64,000 nt of DNA from Hyperoplus lanceolatus (lineage: Eukaryota; Chordata; Actinopteri; Uranoscopiformes; Ammodytidae), in the NCBI GenBank assembly GCA_026929865.2, contig CM049407.1, positions 31,587,501 to 31,651,500 on the forward strand. The letters run 5' to 3'. The position numbers were made by a program, and so were the translations under genes. The first letter of the stretch is position 1; each line of letters begins with the position of its first letter. Below the pieces are notes generated by a model. That model ran no database searches. It was not told where the DNA came from and saw nothing but the letters and a program-made list of their open reading frames with translations. Of the stretch, positions 1 to 13,500 are shown one piece after another.

Positions 1-36
1 GAGCACGGCCAGAGGCAGGACACAGCAGCTCCTCAT
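1..36 (-). CDS. Partial first coding exon with signal peptide (possibly wnt11)
   Basis: On the minus strand an ATG at 36-34 opens a frame reading MRSCCVLPLAVL up to the window edge. This looks like the start of a hydrophobic signal peptide, so the product would be secreted. Only 12 codons are visible, so the protein cannot be identified from sequence. Inference from synteny: in mammals WNT11 lies next to THAP12 on the same strand and in the same relative order as seen here (this exon left of two THAP12-type genes, all minus strand). That makes wnt11 the first candidate. Could also be a chance ATG. Confidence 0.35.
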   Translation of the reverse strand, partial: MRSCCVLPLAVL

Positions 37-1229
37 GATGACACTCTGATACAAAGGACTGCTTGGCTCACACTCAACAGTCTGCTCTCATGCCACGGCG
101 TGCTTCTCTAAACCCTGTAATACATATTAGAAATATTAGCAATGACTTGGCATTGCCACAGCGGGCCGTTTGGAACACTTTGTAGATGGTAGTAGTAGAA
201 CTACAGACCCGTACAAGGTTTAGGACCTCCAGATTAAAGATTTTAAAACTGGATGACGGAAAAATCTAATAAAGCAATGACACATTAATATGATGAAGAA
301 TATTTTAGTTCCAAAGTATTTATCACATTTAATAAAATAAAAACATGATAGCCAGATAATAATGTAAATTAGCTCAATTGTTTTGCTTTGCAAATCTAAC
401 ACTAGACAGAAGAAAGCAGACAAGTCTAAATGAAGGAAAATAGATGTATGGCCTATGGTAGGCCTACACTGTCCACAATGCTGACTTTCTTCATTGACTG
501 ACATTTTTCTTTTCCATGCTGTTTTGTTATCTATTGTAGTTTTATGGCCTATTATATTTATTATTAGAGTCATAAGATTAAGTGGCTGGTTGTTGTGACA
601 TGATACATGGTACTTTATTATTTTAAATCATTGATTTATGGCAGTGTTTGACGAGGAGTTAAATTAGACGGACGATTAAGGTTTCATACAATCACGTTAA
701 TTTGAGCTCAAGGCGTAGAGCAGGGCCTGTTTGATTACGCGCCCTTCGCTTTATGCTCCAGTGTGTTGTTGGAGACAGCGTTGGAAACGGAGAGTGAGTG
801 CGGCGGGAGGAGCGCAGTGCTGTGCGGCAGATAACGCTCCGTGGTCTGGGTAAGAACCATAGTATATTAAAGAACATATACTATCTATGGGTCAGAACAA
901 TGCGTTTGGAGAGCGTAAAGCGCCAGGTAGCGGAGAACGGGCCGCTCCTCGAGACGTTTGAAACCTTCAGAAATCACATCGACTGATGATTTAAATGATG
1001 ACAGAAACTCACAGGCCGACTGTGGTGTGTTGACTTGACTTGACCAACGTCTTTGCACGCACTGAAGGCTAAAATAGTCCTACCTTTTTACTGAACATTT
1101 AGGCCTAGGCTACAGTCTCTGTTTGCCGGTTGGTGTCATGTAATACAGTGACTTTAGGCCTTGAGTTTCAATTCACAAAGCAGCTCCTGTCTTTCCTCCA
1201 GCCCAGTAGATAAAGGCTAGGCGGCTCTC

Positions 1230-1336
<107 letters not shown>

Positions 1337-2597
1337 GTGCGTCTCTCATTCAGCCCAATGACTCTTAATCATATTTCCCAACGATATAAAAAACCCGTGA
1401 TCCACTCTTAAGTCTTCACGGGGAGATAGGCCAAATGCAAAATCTAAGCTTCTAGCTGAAAGTCTAAGAACTAAACGTGTAATGTTACACATGACATGAA
1501 AACAGGCTTCAATAAGTAGCCTAGGCTACAGGCTCTGACTCTTAAGAAAGTAAGGTGAATCACTATCAAACTCATATAAAGGCTCATTCAGCCCTGACTT
1601 TTCTCAGCAGAGTTCCGTTGACAACCCGACCCATTCACGCTCACTCACACCAAACTTTCCTTCCAACTAGTTTGAGCTCACCTTTGCTGCGGCGCGCAAT
1701 TTTCCACCGATCAACCAAAAAACAACACAAGAGAGAAAAAGCAGTAGTGTAATCTCAGCAGGTAGGGATATCCGTCAGCCGCGGTGTGCTCGCTATCAGC
1801 CAGACGCCTTAGTAAAATCCAGCATGGGGAGGTAGAATAGCTCCGGACAGGTACGCATGGTGAGTGTGTGTGAGAGAGATAGAGAGTGTCCAGAGAGGCT
1901 GCAGGCAGTGAGCCGGAGTGGGGGCAGACTGACTCTAAAGTAGCCCGGCCTGCTTTGATCTCACTGCTGATGTCAGACCTGCATTAGCATAAGAAAGCAC
2001 GAGCTACTTGGAAACACTCGAGTTGGCCTGAAAATCCGCTGGAATAGTGCCGTGGTATATCCCCATAGGGAAGTGAAGTGAGTTATAGTGCGTCTGTGGT
2101 GAGGGATAGTCCATGTTTAATGACCTGATTTTAATGGCATTTGTATAGCGGCTCTGGAATCAAACTGCACCAAACGCCATGAAGGATTCTCAAATGACCT
2201 TCTCTGACTGTCCTTAATGGTGGGCAATATTTTCACCTCACCAATTATTTAACACGGGACTGATGTAGGCTATTAGAGTTCCATCAAGCTGTTACAAAAG
2301 TATTCAAATAAGTTTCCTTGTCAAATATATTTTTTGATTAGAATAGCAGGCACTTTTCTCCATACTGACTTTTAACATGGTTCCCTGCTTAAACATATAG
2401 GATAATGATATGATAATGATCATTATTTTATGAAGTAGGCTACACTGTCAGTATCACTACTGCAATGGCTATAAATTAAGTGAAGTAAGTGTTCAAAGGC
2501 CACAATGAGACATAGGCCTACATGGTTTTATATTTCATTTTACAATTATACACGAGAGATAGTGTGTTGGTCCATTATTGTTCCTGAAACAATATCT

Positions 2598-2620
2598 GGT
2601 GTGTGTGTGTGTGTGTGTGT
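2598..2620. repeat. (GT)n microsatellite
   Basis: Short perfect GT repeat of about 11 units in intergenic DNA. Confidence 0.9.
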
Positions 2621-3980
2621 TGATCAGACTAAGCCCTTTGAGAATAAATAAAATAATTGTATCTGGAATAACATTTCTCATGCTCTTCATCCTAATCTAG
2701 AAACAATCTTTAACATTCCAGACGGCGTCAAATGATTTATCTCTTCGGACCAAAAGAAGAGAAGTACCAAAACGCTTCAATAACACTGATCAACTCTGCT
2801 TGCCACTGTTTGTCGTGAGCAAGCAAACTGCCGTCACAATGAATGTTTCTTCTGTGTCCTAAAATATGAATGCGGTTTTTTTAGCTACTGTTATATTTAC
2901 TATATTTCTACCTGTAACTGTTTTAATTAGGCTATATTGTACTTTCACCCATTTAATTTCATTTTAATTGCTGCCACTCTTCACCACTGTGTAAATGTTT
3001 CAATTGTTTTTTTGCTTTTTGTTTTTTTCTTCTCTTCACCTGTTGTTGTGTATTTGATGTATTTGCATTGAATATTGTGTATGCATTGTTGTTTTTCCTT
3101 GGAATTTGTTTGAACTCGACACCATTGAAAATGAGGGTCACCCCTCAATTGGTCTCTCGAGGATAAATAAAAGTTAAATGAAAATAAATGAAAAAAATAT
3201 TTGAAAAACAGTTGAAATGAATTGAAATGATGCATTACATTCACTAGCTACGATAGTAAAACCCTATTTTATTAAATAGTGCAGATACCATTTAACAGTC
3301 ACAACATGATGACAATTGTAACACAATAAGACATGATATTGTGGTACTCAAAAGTACCCACATGCACACACATAAAACTCTATCCAACGCATGCCCCTTT
3401 GAACCCCTTTAAATAAAACCTTCCTAAAGTTACATAGAGTTTTCCTGCACTGATTGCCTTCAATATTAAGACACACTGTAAGCGATACGCTGCAGAGCCA
3501 GCTGTGGGGAAGTACTGTAGAGTTTTCCTTGACAATGTGCGGTGCCTCCAGCGCTCAGACACAGGCAATAGGAGTGAGCTGTTGTCCAGACCTTGACCTT
3601 GATACATATAGCTAACATGGCTGGCCCTGTGCTCCACTGGGACGGGCCCATCAGGTGTTGTCATGCTGTGTGAGTGGACACATTAACCGACCACAACAAG
3701 CCCTCTGCTGCAGGGAAAACACACCCGGATCCTGTGTCTAAATCTGTCAGCCAAAGAGGGTGCACGGCAAACATTGGACATAGCCATATGTAGGTATCTT
3801 TATTTAGTGGGGCCGAGCTACGTGTTCCAGAGAGACTCAATGTGTTTTTACATGGCAGTCAACTGTGAATGGGCACAGGCCGGAGCATGAGTGGGAGCGA
3901 GGGGGAGCCAGCAGGACCGGGCCCGGGCTCCAGAGGCACTTTTTTTACACTCAAGCTCTCCATTCCTGAGCTATAGGATC

Positions 3981-4049
<69 letters not shown>
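3981..4049. repeat. (CA)n microsatellite
   Basis: Perfect CA repeat of about 34 units in intergenic DNA. Confidence 0.97.
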
Positions 4050-4051
<2 letters not shown>

Positions 4052-7000
4052 TCGGATCTGCTCTGTCACATGATTTACAATCACAATAATCAGCATGCTG
4101 AGATGACTGGTGGAAAAGCTACGGTACGTCCATGAAAATATGTCCCATTACATTAACAATAAAACATTTTTTTTACAACACTCTTTTTTTCCTTCAGATG
4201 TGGTTTGAGTCCCAGCTAGACGTTTTATTTTAAAATGAGTTTCAATTAGGGAATTACAATAATTCCAATAGAAACTGTATTTTAGTTTTGCTTCGGCAAA
4301 ACACAGTATGTGCAAACTGTATATCACAATTCTTGTGTTGTAAAAATATTGCCACAGTTTAAATCCTAAATGAAGAATGGAGTTAGCCTGGCTGTGGCTG
4401 AATGCAGTGAATGAGTCTCACAGCATTCAGCCATTCTCCATCCAGAGTCACCCGTCTACAATGTAGAAATGACGAACATGGCAAAAGAAAAGCTTTAAAG
4501 TTACATTTATTTTCCGTTTGCTATTTTAAATGTTTCAATGTGATTAAAAAAAGGAGAATTAGATGGTATGTTCTCAACTTCGCTCAGTTCTATTGCCAAT
4601 ACCTCAGATAATTGAAACATCCTCGCCACACTGTCAGGTTTATTTTTAATTTGAAGTGTAGTACCTTTGTGTTAATTATGTTTTGATAAAAGAACTGCAA
4701 TATGCAAACCAGAAAGATAAACTAATAATGGTTGAACACTCTGATGAGGTACGTTCATTTCTGCCTGTTCTCTATTACCGACTCAACCCATCTGACCATA
4801 TATGTTTCCCCAATCAAAACTAAAAGCAGGGGGTTTGATCAACAGCCATGGTGAATATATTAAAGTAAGAACTTGAAAAGGAATTTTCAAATGGAAACTA
4901 TCAGTGAACCATATCCGTAACGGTTACTTATTCATGTTGCCTCTTATCTCCAACCAAACAGTGAGCGGTGCAGGGCCCTGCTGCCAGCCCATTGCTGACC
5001 AGTAACAAGAACATCATGTATTGTCAACGGTATTCCTCAAGGGGAAAGACTGTCAGAGCAGAGAGGGACAGGGACAGCTAAAGATCTGGTGTCCCTCCTG
5101 TGAACGCTGCCTAGCTCATAGTTCGTACAGTCTCACTGTCTCTACTGTGCTTTGAGGACGCAGCCCTTTCAAGTGACAGATGGGTGGCACTTCTGAAAAA
5201 TTCATGTGGCCCTCTAGGAGCCTAAAACAACCACGCTGGGTCTTGACGAGACCTGTTGGTTTCAAGGGGCATGGTCCAGGTCTTCACCAGCAAAAGATCT
5301 TTTGTTTGAGCCGAGGGGATTGGTGTGTTATCGGTTAGTCAGAGAGGAGTGGATTCCAATGATAAACTAATCAAGCACATCACAGCCCTGCAATATTACC
5401 ATAGCATCTTAAGCCTGAGATTAATGAGTCCCTTCACTGCACAGAACCAGCGCTAGCAACCAAATATATATTTTAAAAGGAAGATCCACCATAAATAAGA
5501 TTTATTTTTGTTATCAAGTCGTCTTAAGACAGATCACCAACCCTGCCGCCTACATTGGAACATTTGAAGCTGATGATGTTAATTGATGTAGTCATCCGGA
5601 GAAATCATTTGGATTCTTTTCATTGACTGAATCAATGGGAAAGTATCATTTAATTTTTCACCCATTTCTCTAAGTAGGTTACAGTTGAATATGAACAGCA
5701 TTTACAGCTGCACATTAGAAGATCAGTATATAATACACTCAACTGTCTTGGGATTTTCTTTTTTTTAAGTTATTATTTACTGTCTGTGGAGCAGCTGCAG
5801 GATTTTTTTGGTAGTATTCACAGTATGTCTCAATGGGTCCAAGTCATGAATTAAAACTGAGTTACAGATCACTTAAATATTAACATGTGAGTTTTAGACA
5901 TTTCAGACAAGGGACATTTCTTCCAGCGTTAAGGGCCAGCCGCACTGTCTCTCACAGGTCCTTTATCCCACTGTATTGAAGCCATAGCACTGCGTCTGAA
6001 GAGGTGTCGCTGAAGAGGTGCAAAATGTGATGAGGGCCAGTCTGTGTGTGTGTGTGTTGAGACGAACTATGTGTGTGGGGTGATGACTTCAACAGAGTGT
6101 GGGGCGCCCCCTTCATCTGCAGACGTCTGTGCTCTCACCTCCCGGTAAACATAAAGCTGAGGATCACAAGCAGAGGCACCAGCCCGGCTGTGGGCCTCTA
6201 AACAGCACAATAGATAAATTGTGCTGATACATCTGGTTCTTATGTATTTAGATTGTGCTTTACTGAGGACTGCACCAGAGCATCCTTAGAAGCGATTAAA
6301 GCTCACTTCTTTATTCTTTAAAGATTACAAAGACATTTTCAAAATTCCAAGCTGCATTGTCCATTGCTTTGTGAAAAATGTCCAATAAATGTCCAAATTA
6401 ATGTCCAAATTAATGGGTGCTTTTGCGTAGGTCCAGAAAGGTGCTCAGTAGCATTTTGACAAGAGTTATTAAAAACAGTCGAGTAAAGGTTGTGACTAAT
6501 CAAAATAAATTGTATTTAATCGCGTGCTCCTTTATACAGTGTTGGTCAAACACATCCAAAGACACAGTCCTTTACACTCAGTTCAAAATCCTTAAGCTTC
6601 ACAATGCGACGTGACCCTTAAGTGTTCTGTATAATCAACAAGCTGAATAATTAAAACCATAGGTTTTGCTGGTAGTACTAGGTCAGAGGACATGAATTCT
6701 GGACTGTGCTGCCAATTTTCCCTGAAAGGAAACCTTGAAATAAAATCCACTTAAGCCCTCTGTCTTCCCCTCCAGAGAGTAGTTAAATCCTGGCTGTGTA
6801 TGGACATGATTACAGTGCCACGGGTCTTACATCAGTGCAGAACCTTGACTTCCAGCAGGAAACCTGCTGCACGGGTCAATTATGGCAATACCTTGTTCTG
6901 CTTAAAGATGGAGGATGTGTTCTTCATGCTCAAACACACCTACAATTTAAACAGTAACAATGTCCACTTTTACATCCAAAGTGTAAATAAATAAAAGCCA

Positions 7001-8387
7001 TCTTTAGGACATCCATGGCTGTTGGCAGACAGTGTAGAGCTGGGATTGTGCTCCACATGGCTACACTGTGAACACAGCAGACAGAGGCCTGTGCTCAGCA
7101 GCGGAGCGGGGATGAGGAGATGCTCCTTTCACACTGAGCTGAGCACCAACAATCAGGGCTTTGTCATCTGCTGTTACAGCCACAGGAAGAATACATGGCT
7201 CTTTAAAAAGAGAGAGGGGTTATCAGTGTTAAACATAAAGTGGCTTCATGTTAACAAACACAAACTGTATGTCAAAGGATTTAACAGTAGCATACGGTCC
7301 TTTTGTTCAAACCTAGGATAGGCTACTTGTTCTTTTAAGGGGAAAATATTACATTTTAAATAAACCCTGGGGAATTATGTCAGTGTAACTACAGCCAGTT
7401 AATAGAACCATTAACAGGATTATAATCAGCTGCAGGAAAACTGGAATAAAAAATGACTGCTATTTATACATACATACATATCAGTTGAAACATGTCAAGG
7501 TACTAAATGTTGAAGTTAATTTATATATACAGTATATTTGGAGGGACATTGTCATTGACCAGTGGTTATAACAATATAAAAAGTAAGAACTATGGCCTTT
7601 AACAAAGACATACCTAAAAGCTACTTCCCTGTGCTTTCATAATTATCTGTGTTACTGAAATGTCGGTCCTAAAAGACTTTAAGCCTACACGGGATCGCAG
7701 CCCATAACAAATTATTGAAAAGAAAAGCGGAGACTGTCCCACTGGAGACCCACGGAATTCCCTTGTTCTTAAAAATTACTTATCAACCAAACCACTATTC
7801 TTTGAAGACAATTACTCTAAGTACATATTTACCAACTCTCTAAAGTAAATGTAGTGGTTATATGACCTTAAAAAACCTCCCTCTAAAACCATCCTTGTTG
7901 ATCAGTAAGGGAATTGTGCAAGAAATGTTTTATTCAACGCATCATGACCCAAATAGAGGGGTAACTGCCCATTTGTGGCAATCATTTACAATGGCAGCCT
8001 GGATTGTGGAAGTCATGAACCATACACAGAGAGCACATTGAAATGCCCCATAACCACATCACAGCTAATATATAGGAATATTATTCTCTTTCTTAAATTC
8101 AAAAGGCTGCAGGTTCTTTGTGGTTGTGTAGCGTACGCATTTTAAGTATCACATAAGGAATGTGAATGAAGCCCAGAAGGTTCATAGCAATCAGCTACCA
8201 GCATATCAAATGTATATTCATCTATATATTGTGCAACTTCTTAACAAACTCACGTATCTCCTCTGTAATCAAGTTACAGCCTTGTGGCACCATCTTGTGT
8301 TAGTTTACAGACATGACAACACATGAAAGCCTACTGTAAATCTACTTTGATACAGAAACACAAAATCAAAAACATCTTTTTGGAACA

Positions 8388-8393
8388 TTTTAT
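8388..8393 (-). promoter_or_regulatory. Candidate polyadenylation signal AATAAA
   Basis: TTTATT on the plus strand reads AATAAA on the minus strand, about 580 nt beyond the stop codon of the four-module THAP gene. The distance suits a 3' UTR, but the hexamer is common in AT-rich DNA and no downstream element was verified. Confidence 0.3.
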
Positions 8394-8976
8394 TACTTTT
8401 TTGACAAATATATATGAAGGTTTTCCTATCAAGGAAACATTCTTTCAAAGATACGTTTACAGCAAATTCATTCCTGCAAACAGGAAACATGGGAAATCAT
8501 TAGAAGACATGATGGAACTAAGCGTTTCTACTTGTGCCCAAGGAAAGATAAGGGTGCAGTTTAATAATTGTAATGAATGTGACAGCGATACAGAAGTATG
8601 TTAACACCAATTAGACAATTTTAATGACTGTATACTTATGACACATGGGGTGAATTATCAGTTTTGCATCAAGGCACACAAGCATTAATAACCATTAGTG
8701 GAACATTGCTTTTTTTTTGCCAAGACATTGGTCCCATTGTGCAGTACAACTGTACAAACAAATTAAGAAAACAAAATATAACAAAGGGCTTGAACTGCAG
8801 GATAACAACTAAAGAAAATATCAAAGAAGTTAGATCAATAATGTACACAGAAATATTGAGTTCAGAGCGTGGGACCTCAATTTTGGTTTGAGAAAAATTC
8901 AGTTTTAAGAACGGAGGGGATGACATTTCAAACGCATTGCTCAAATCTGCTAGCTGTGACGGAAGACCTGCAACTC

Positions 8977-10511
8977 TTATAGAGGATGTAGATCAGTGAG
9001 GGGTCGCTTGTCCTGCTGTATAAACTCCTGTAAGCTTTTTTTCCCCTGCCTGAAGTTGCTCTCCCTTCTCGAGAAGGGCAGGATGACCTGGAGTCTGAGG
9101 AGAGTTTCAATGTTACTGAAACTTCTGATCTGTGACGTTTTGAGTGTATCGAGCACAGTGGTTGGGAGATAGCCTGCTAGGGGATCCAACCATTTCTCCT
9201 TCCACGACTTCATCTCAGAGTGAAGGGAGGCCTGATCTGGCAAGTCCTCCTTGTACAAGCGAAACACAAGACCACTAAGAATGCTGGTTTCTACTTTTGA
9301 CATTGCATAAGGCACAATCTCCAGACACCTCAAGGTATCCAATACCTTTTCTGTGAACAGGTCGTCAATTTCTTCTATCGAGTGTTCTACGACTTTCATG
9401 CTGACTGATTCCTTGTAAAACTCACTCAATGGCTCTAGAAGCACTGAATGCAACATTGTGACATGAAGTCTAGAAGCCAGTGCCACAGCTTCCTCAAACC
9501 AGGCCTTGTGATGCGAGTCAATATCGCTCTTCAGGTTACTGAGGGATGCTTTGAGATCAGGCAAAGTACTCATAGCAAGTAACATATCTAATGGTTTGCC
9601 CTGAAGTGACTGACTCAGCTTTTTAGTTATGTTCAAGATGTTCTTCTGCACCACTGTTGATAGGATGAACTCAAAGTTTGTGATGGAATGGAAGAAGAGG
9701 GCTGCTTGCTGCTGGATGGCTGTATTTCCCTCCCCTCTCAGCTCATTCAGACAGAGCATGGTGGCTTCTAAAACCTCTACCATCACCTCATGCATGTCAT
9801 GACTCTTATCCCAGTTTTTGATGAGTTTGTCCCTTAGCTCGTTGCCCTTTCCCTCATCATGCTGAAACACGTGAAGGATCATGTCTTCCAGTTTGTTCTG
9901 GCGTTCTGCATCCTCTGTGAGCCAATGTAACATTCTACCTATGAGAACGGCTCCATCTGCTGCCTCTTTAGCAGGAGAGGATCTAGCCAGCCATACATTT
10001 AGAGACAGAGCAGAGCTGACTGTTCTTACAGCCTGGGGGTACTTCTTAGCAATAGCTAAACTTACGGCCCTCATCTGAGCTCCTACTTCACCAACACTCA
10101 ACGAGGCCTGTCCTCTACAGTACTCCATGTTGAGTCCCCACTTTTCAGACAGGGCAATCTCAATAGAATCAGCAAGGACACCTGGGTCTGCACCCAAAGG
10201 GATGAAAGCTAACGTTTCCTCACACTGGATGTCTTCTTTGTTCAAGTATCTGATACACAATGGGACATATGGCTCACCGTCAATTTCAACAGCTTGCTCG
10301 GTAATGATTGTGAAGAACTGGGAGTCCCAGAGTTCCTTGAGGATTTGTTCACGAAGCTGTGGTTCATAGAAAGACACAGCATTTCTTGATCCTTGAACCG
10401 CCTCCAGCATTAATTCATTAGCAGCTGATTTCCCCACTCCATCGACAGGCATCTCCGCTACACTGGAGATGTGTGATTTGTTTGCGTCACCTGGTTTTAC
10501 GTCAATGCCTC
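8977..10511 (-). CDS. Exon 11: THAP12-type module 4, C-terminally shortened, with stop
   Basis: Acceptor TTAAATCAG, stop TAA at 8979-8977; 511 residues of module. Landmarks: FFTIITEQAVEI, VPLCIRYL, WGLNMEYCRGQASLSVG, WFEEAVALA, FYKESVSMKVV and PTTVLDTLKTSQIRSFSN. Compared with the other modules and thap12 it lacks the final ~30-40 residues (the ...MVxxY... end), stopping at TDLHPL. The residue at the first hAT aspartate position is changed (TE instead of TD). It is the terminal exon. Confidence 0.88.
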
Positions 10512-13500
10512 CTGATTTAAGATAAAAATAAGATGTTAGCCACATCATCATCATCATTTGTTGTGTAAATTAGAATCAAAAGAGTGACATTGTGCCATGG
10601 TTGCACTTACCACTGTCCAAGTTTAGTCTTTTTAGAGTTCCCATCACCTGAAAAATATGTGGAGCTGATTAAAATGGCTATTCAAATGCAATAGTTGCTT
10701 TCTGATGCAACATTATTATGGTTGAAGAAAATACATTTATTTTAAATGTACCTGGGAAAGACATGTGCTGCTCTCTGGATCGACTGCCATACACTTCTCA
10801 ATGACCTCCGGTAGTCTCTGCAGTGTTGTGCAGTGGGAAAGGAGAATCACATGATCCATCCTGCTGCCTTTGCATACAGTGTTTTTTAAACGATCCCTCA
10901 TGGAATTGAGAGTGGTCTTCATCAGGTCCCACTCCATACTGACACTAGGCAGGACAGCTACTAGCCTTAGCAGTAAGGTAACAGTTGGGTGGCTCTTCGA
11001 CTCGGGATGGACTAGTGTTTCAGTGATGGATGTTGGGGGAGCAACGTCCTGGTCTTTCTCTCTCCAGACAGTGGCCCAGGCATTGATCTCCTGCTCGGCT
11101 GCTTCAGGTTCGGGGAGATCTGTAAGGTAGAGGCTGAAGGGCTTGTCTGTGGACTCCTGTGACGTGGACTGTGGGTTGCAGGAGGGCAGCAATGATAGCA
11201 CTGATAGAGCCTTCAAGTGGCTGTCTGAGAAGCTGTACTTCATTTCATCAATGAGACTTTTGAGGAGAGGAACACTCAAATTTTCCCTGTAATAAAGCTC
11301 AGGAGACTCATAGCTGTTGACTTCCTCTGAGAAGCACACTTGTTCTGGAGCAACCTTTGTTGCTAGCTTGAACGCCTGCTCAAACCAAGTGGAGTGCAAG
11401 GTGCTCACATTTTCTAACATGTTGTTAAGAGTCTCTATGATGGAAGGGATTTTCTCCACCTCGCAGAGAATATCAGCAGGGTTTCCACAGCGGAAGACAG
11501 TGCTACAGTTACGAAGAGGAGCACAAGCATTTTTCAGAATCACTAGTGTGACAATGAAATCCATGTTTCTCAGAGCGGTAGAGAGAACTTGTGCATGCAT
11601 GGACTTGGCACCGACTGCACTAGAGCTGACAGCATCTAGGCAGCTGAGGACCCCCTCTAATGTGTCAGTCAGTATGTCAAAGAAGTCCTCTCTCTTTTTC
11701 CACCTCGAACAACATGTTTCTGCCATTTCCTCCAGGGCCTCTCTTGGCATATTCAAAAGCCCATCAACAGCCTGTGCTAGCTGGCCCTCTAGTTGAGGAG
11801 ATCCATTGAAGAACAGCAGCAGGTCTTCTGTGATATCCAACATTTTTGCTACTGAAGGACAAGGCACACTTCCTGCCAGCCAATGGGCAAGGCCGCAAGA
11901 CTCACTGGGTGTTACGACAGAGAGCGGATAGCTCCTGAGGAAATCCAAAGACATTTTCTTCAGGCTTTGATAACCTGAGCCAAAGTGCATGAAAGCTTGT
12001 CCACGACACTGAGACATTGGCAGGCCCCAGTCTTCAGTGATAATCTTTGCGAGGTTATTTGCTTGTTTATCAACTTGACAGTTTTCATCAAATGGTAGAA
12101 ACCCCATGAGCTCTACTTTGGGAGCAGATTCTCCAACGTACCTGACAAAAACAGGAAGGTGTGTCTTGTCAGCAATTTTCACAGGCTTGTCTGTGATAAG
12201 TGAGAAGAACGGTGATTCCTGTATTTCCTTGAGTATGACATCTCTGATTCCATTTATGAGGAGGAGGACCATTTCATCTTCACCTATAGAAGGTGTGCAT
12301 TTGTTCTCCTTTCCAAACCAATGGCACATGCTGAGCTCCTGGATGAAAAGCTCTCGATCCTCTTCTGAGAGGTCCAAGAGACTGCAACTATTCTTCCCCA
12401 GTAGTGCAGCGAGTCTGAACACTGTTGCTAAGCTTTGACGATTATCTCCAGAGTGCCCATTCTCATCTGTTGCTTTCATTTCTTGATCCTCAGTCTTGTC
12501 AGGAGATTGCTGAATGTTAGGTTCTTGGGGTTCCTCTTTGACATCAACTAAACGTCAGGGAGAAAAACAGACGTCACAATAATGACAAACATTCAGGTTA
12601 TGGGAAACAACTATCCATTACTTAACATTTGTTAAGTGATAACTCTCTTTACTCAGTAGTTGCCACATGAATTGAAGAAATATTGATTTCAACATCCATA
12701 CCTTCCATATTATTTTCAGAGTTCCTGATGAAGCTTTTGGATTCCTTGTCCTGTGAATATACAATGTATATATCAAAATTAGTCTGACATTAAAATAACT
12801 CATGAATATTATTATTTTTTTTTAAAGAAAAACAAAAACGTACCAGGCAGATACCCTCCAAAGCTTGCGGAGTGACCTTCAAACATTGGGTTACCATGTG
12901 GTCTAGGTCTCTGCTGAAGTCGGAGCCCACCTGAAGCATAGCCAAGCATGGGGACCTATTTTTGGGATTTGTATTTCTCAGGTAGTCTTGGAACTTCTTG
13001 TGGCGCATTACAACACCACAGTCCTCCAGTGCTGTGCTGGGTAGCACTGACATAATCTTCAGCAGTGCATTGATGTTCCCAAAATACTGCATAAGGGGTA
13101 GACGCAATGTGTGAAATATTGAGCCTGGAACAGTCACAGATGCAACTTTGGTCTTCCAAGTTACTCTCCAACAGCACAGCTCTGTGAAGAAGTTGTCAGC
13201 ATCAGGAAGATCTCTGCTGTAGAGGGGAGGCTTTGCCTTCAAGCTCTCAAACATGTAACTTGCTGTGACTGAGCATGGAACTAGGGAGAGGAAGTTGAGA
13301 GCTTCTTTGTGGTCCTCTGAAAAATGATCCTTCACGGCATTGATAAGGTTATCTACTAGGGGCACACTTAACCCATCTTTGTAAAAACCAACTGGCTTCA
13401 TCATTCCGTCTCTTGGCATCGAGTTTTCAGGCACTTCAATCTGCACTCTTAGACTCTGTGCCATTGCACAGGCTTCATCAAACCAGTTTTGGTGAAACAC

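Noticed and set aside
3380-3664. A 94-codon minus-strand frame as a gene
   Set aside because: No family resemblance, no splice or promoter support, and an overlapping frame of similar length; consistent with chance.
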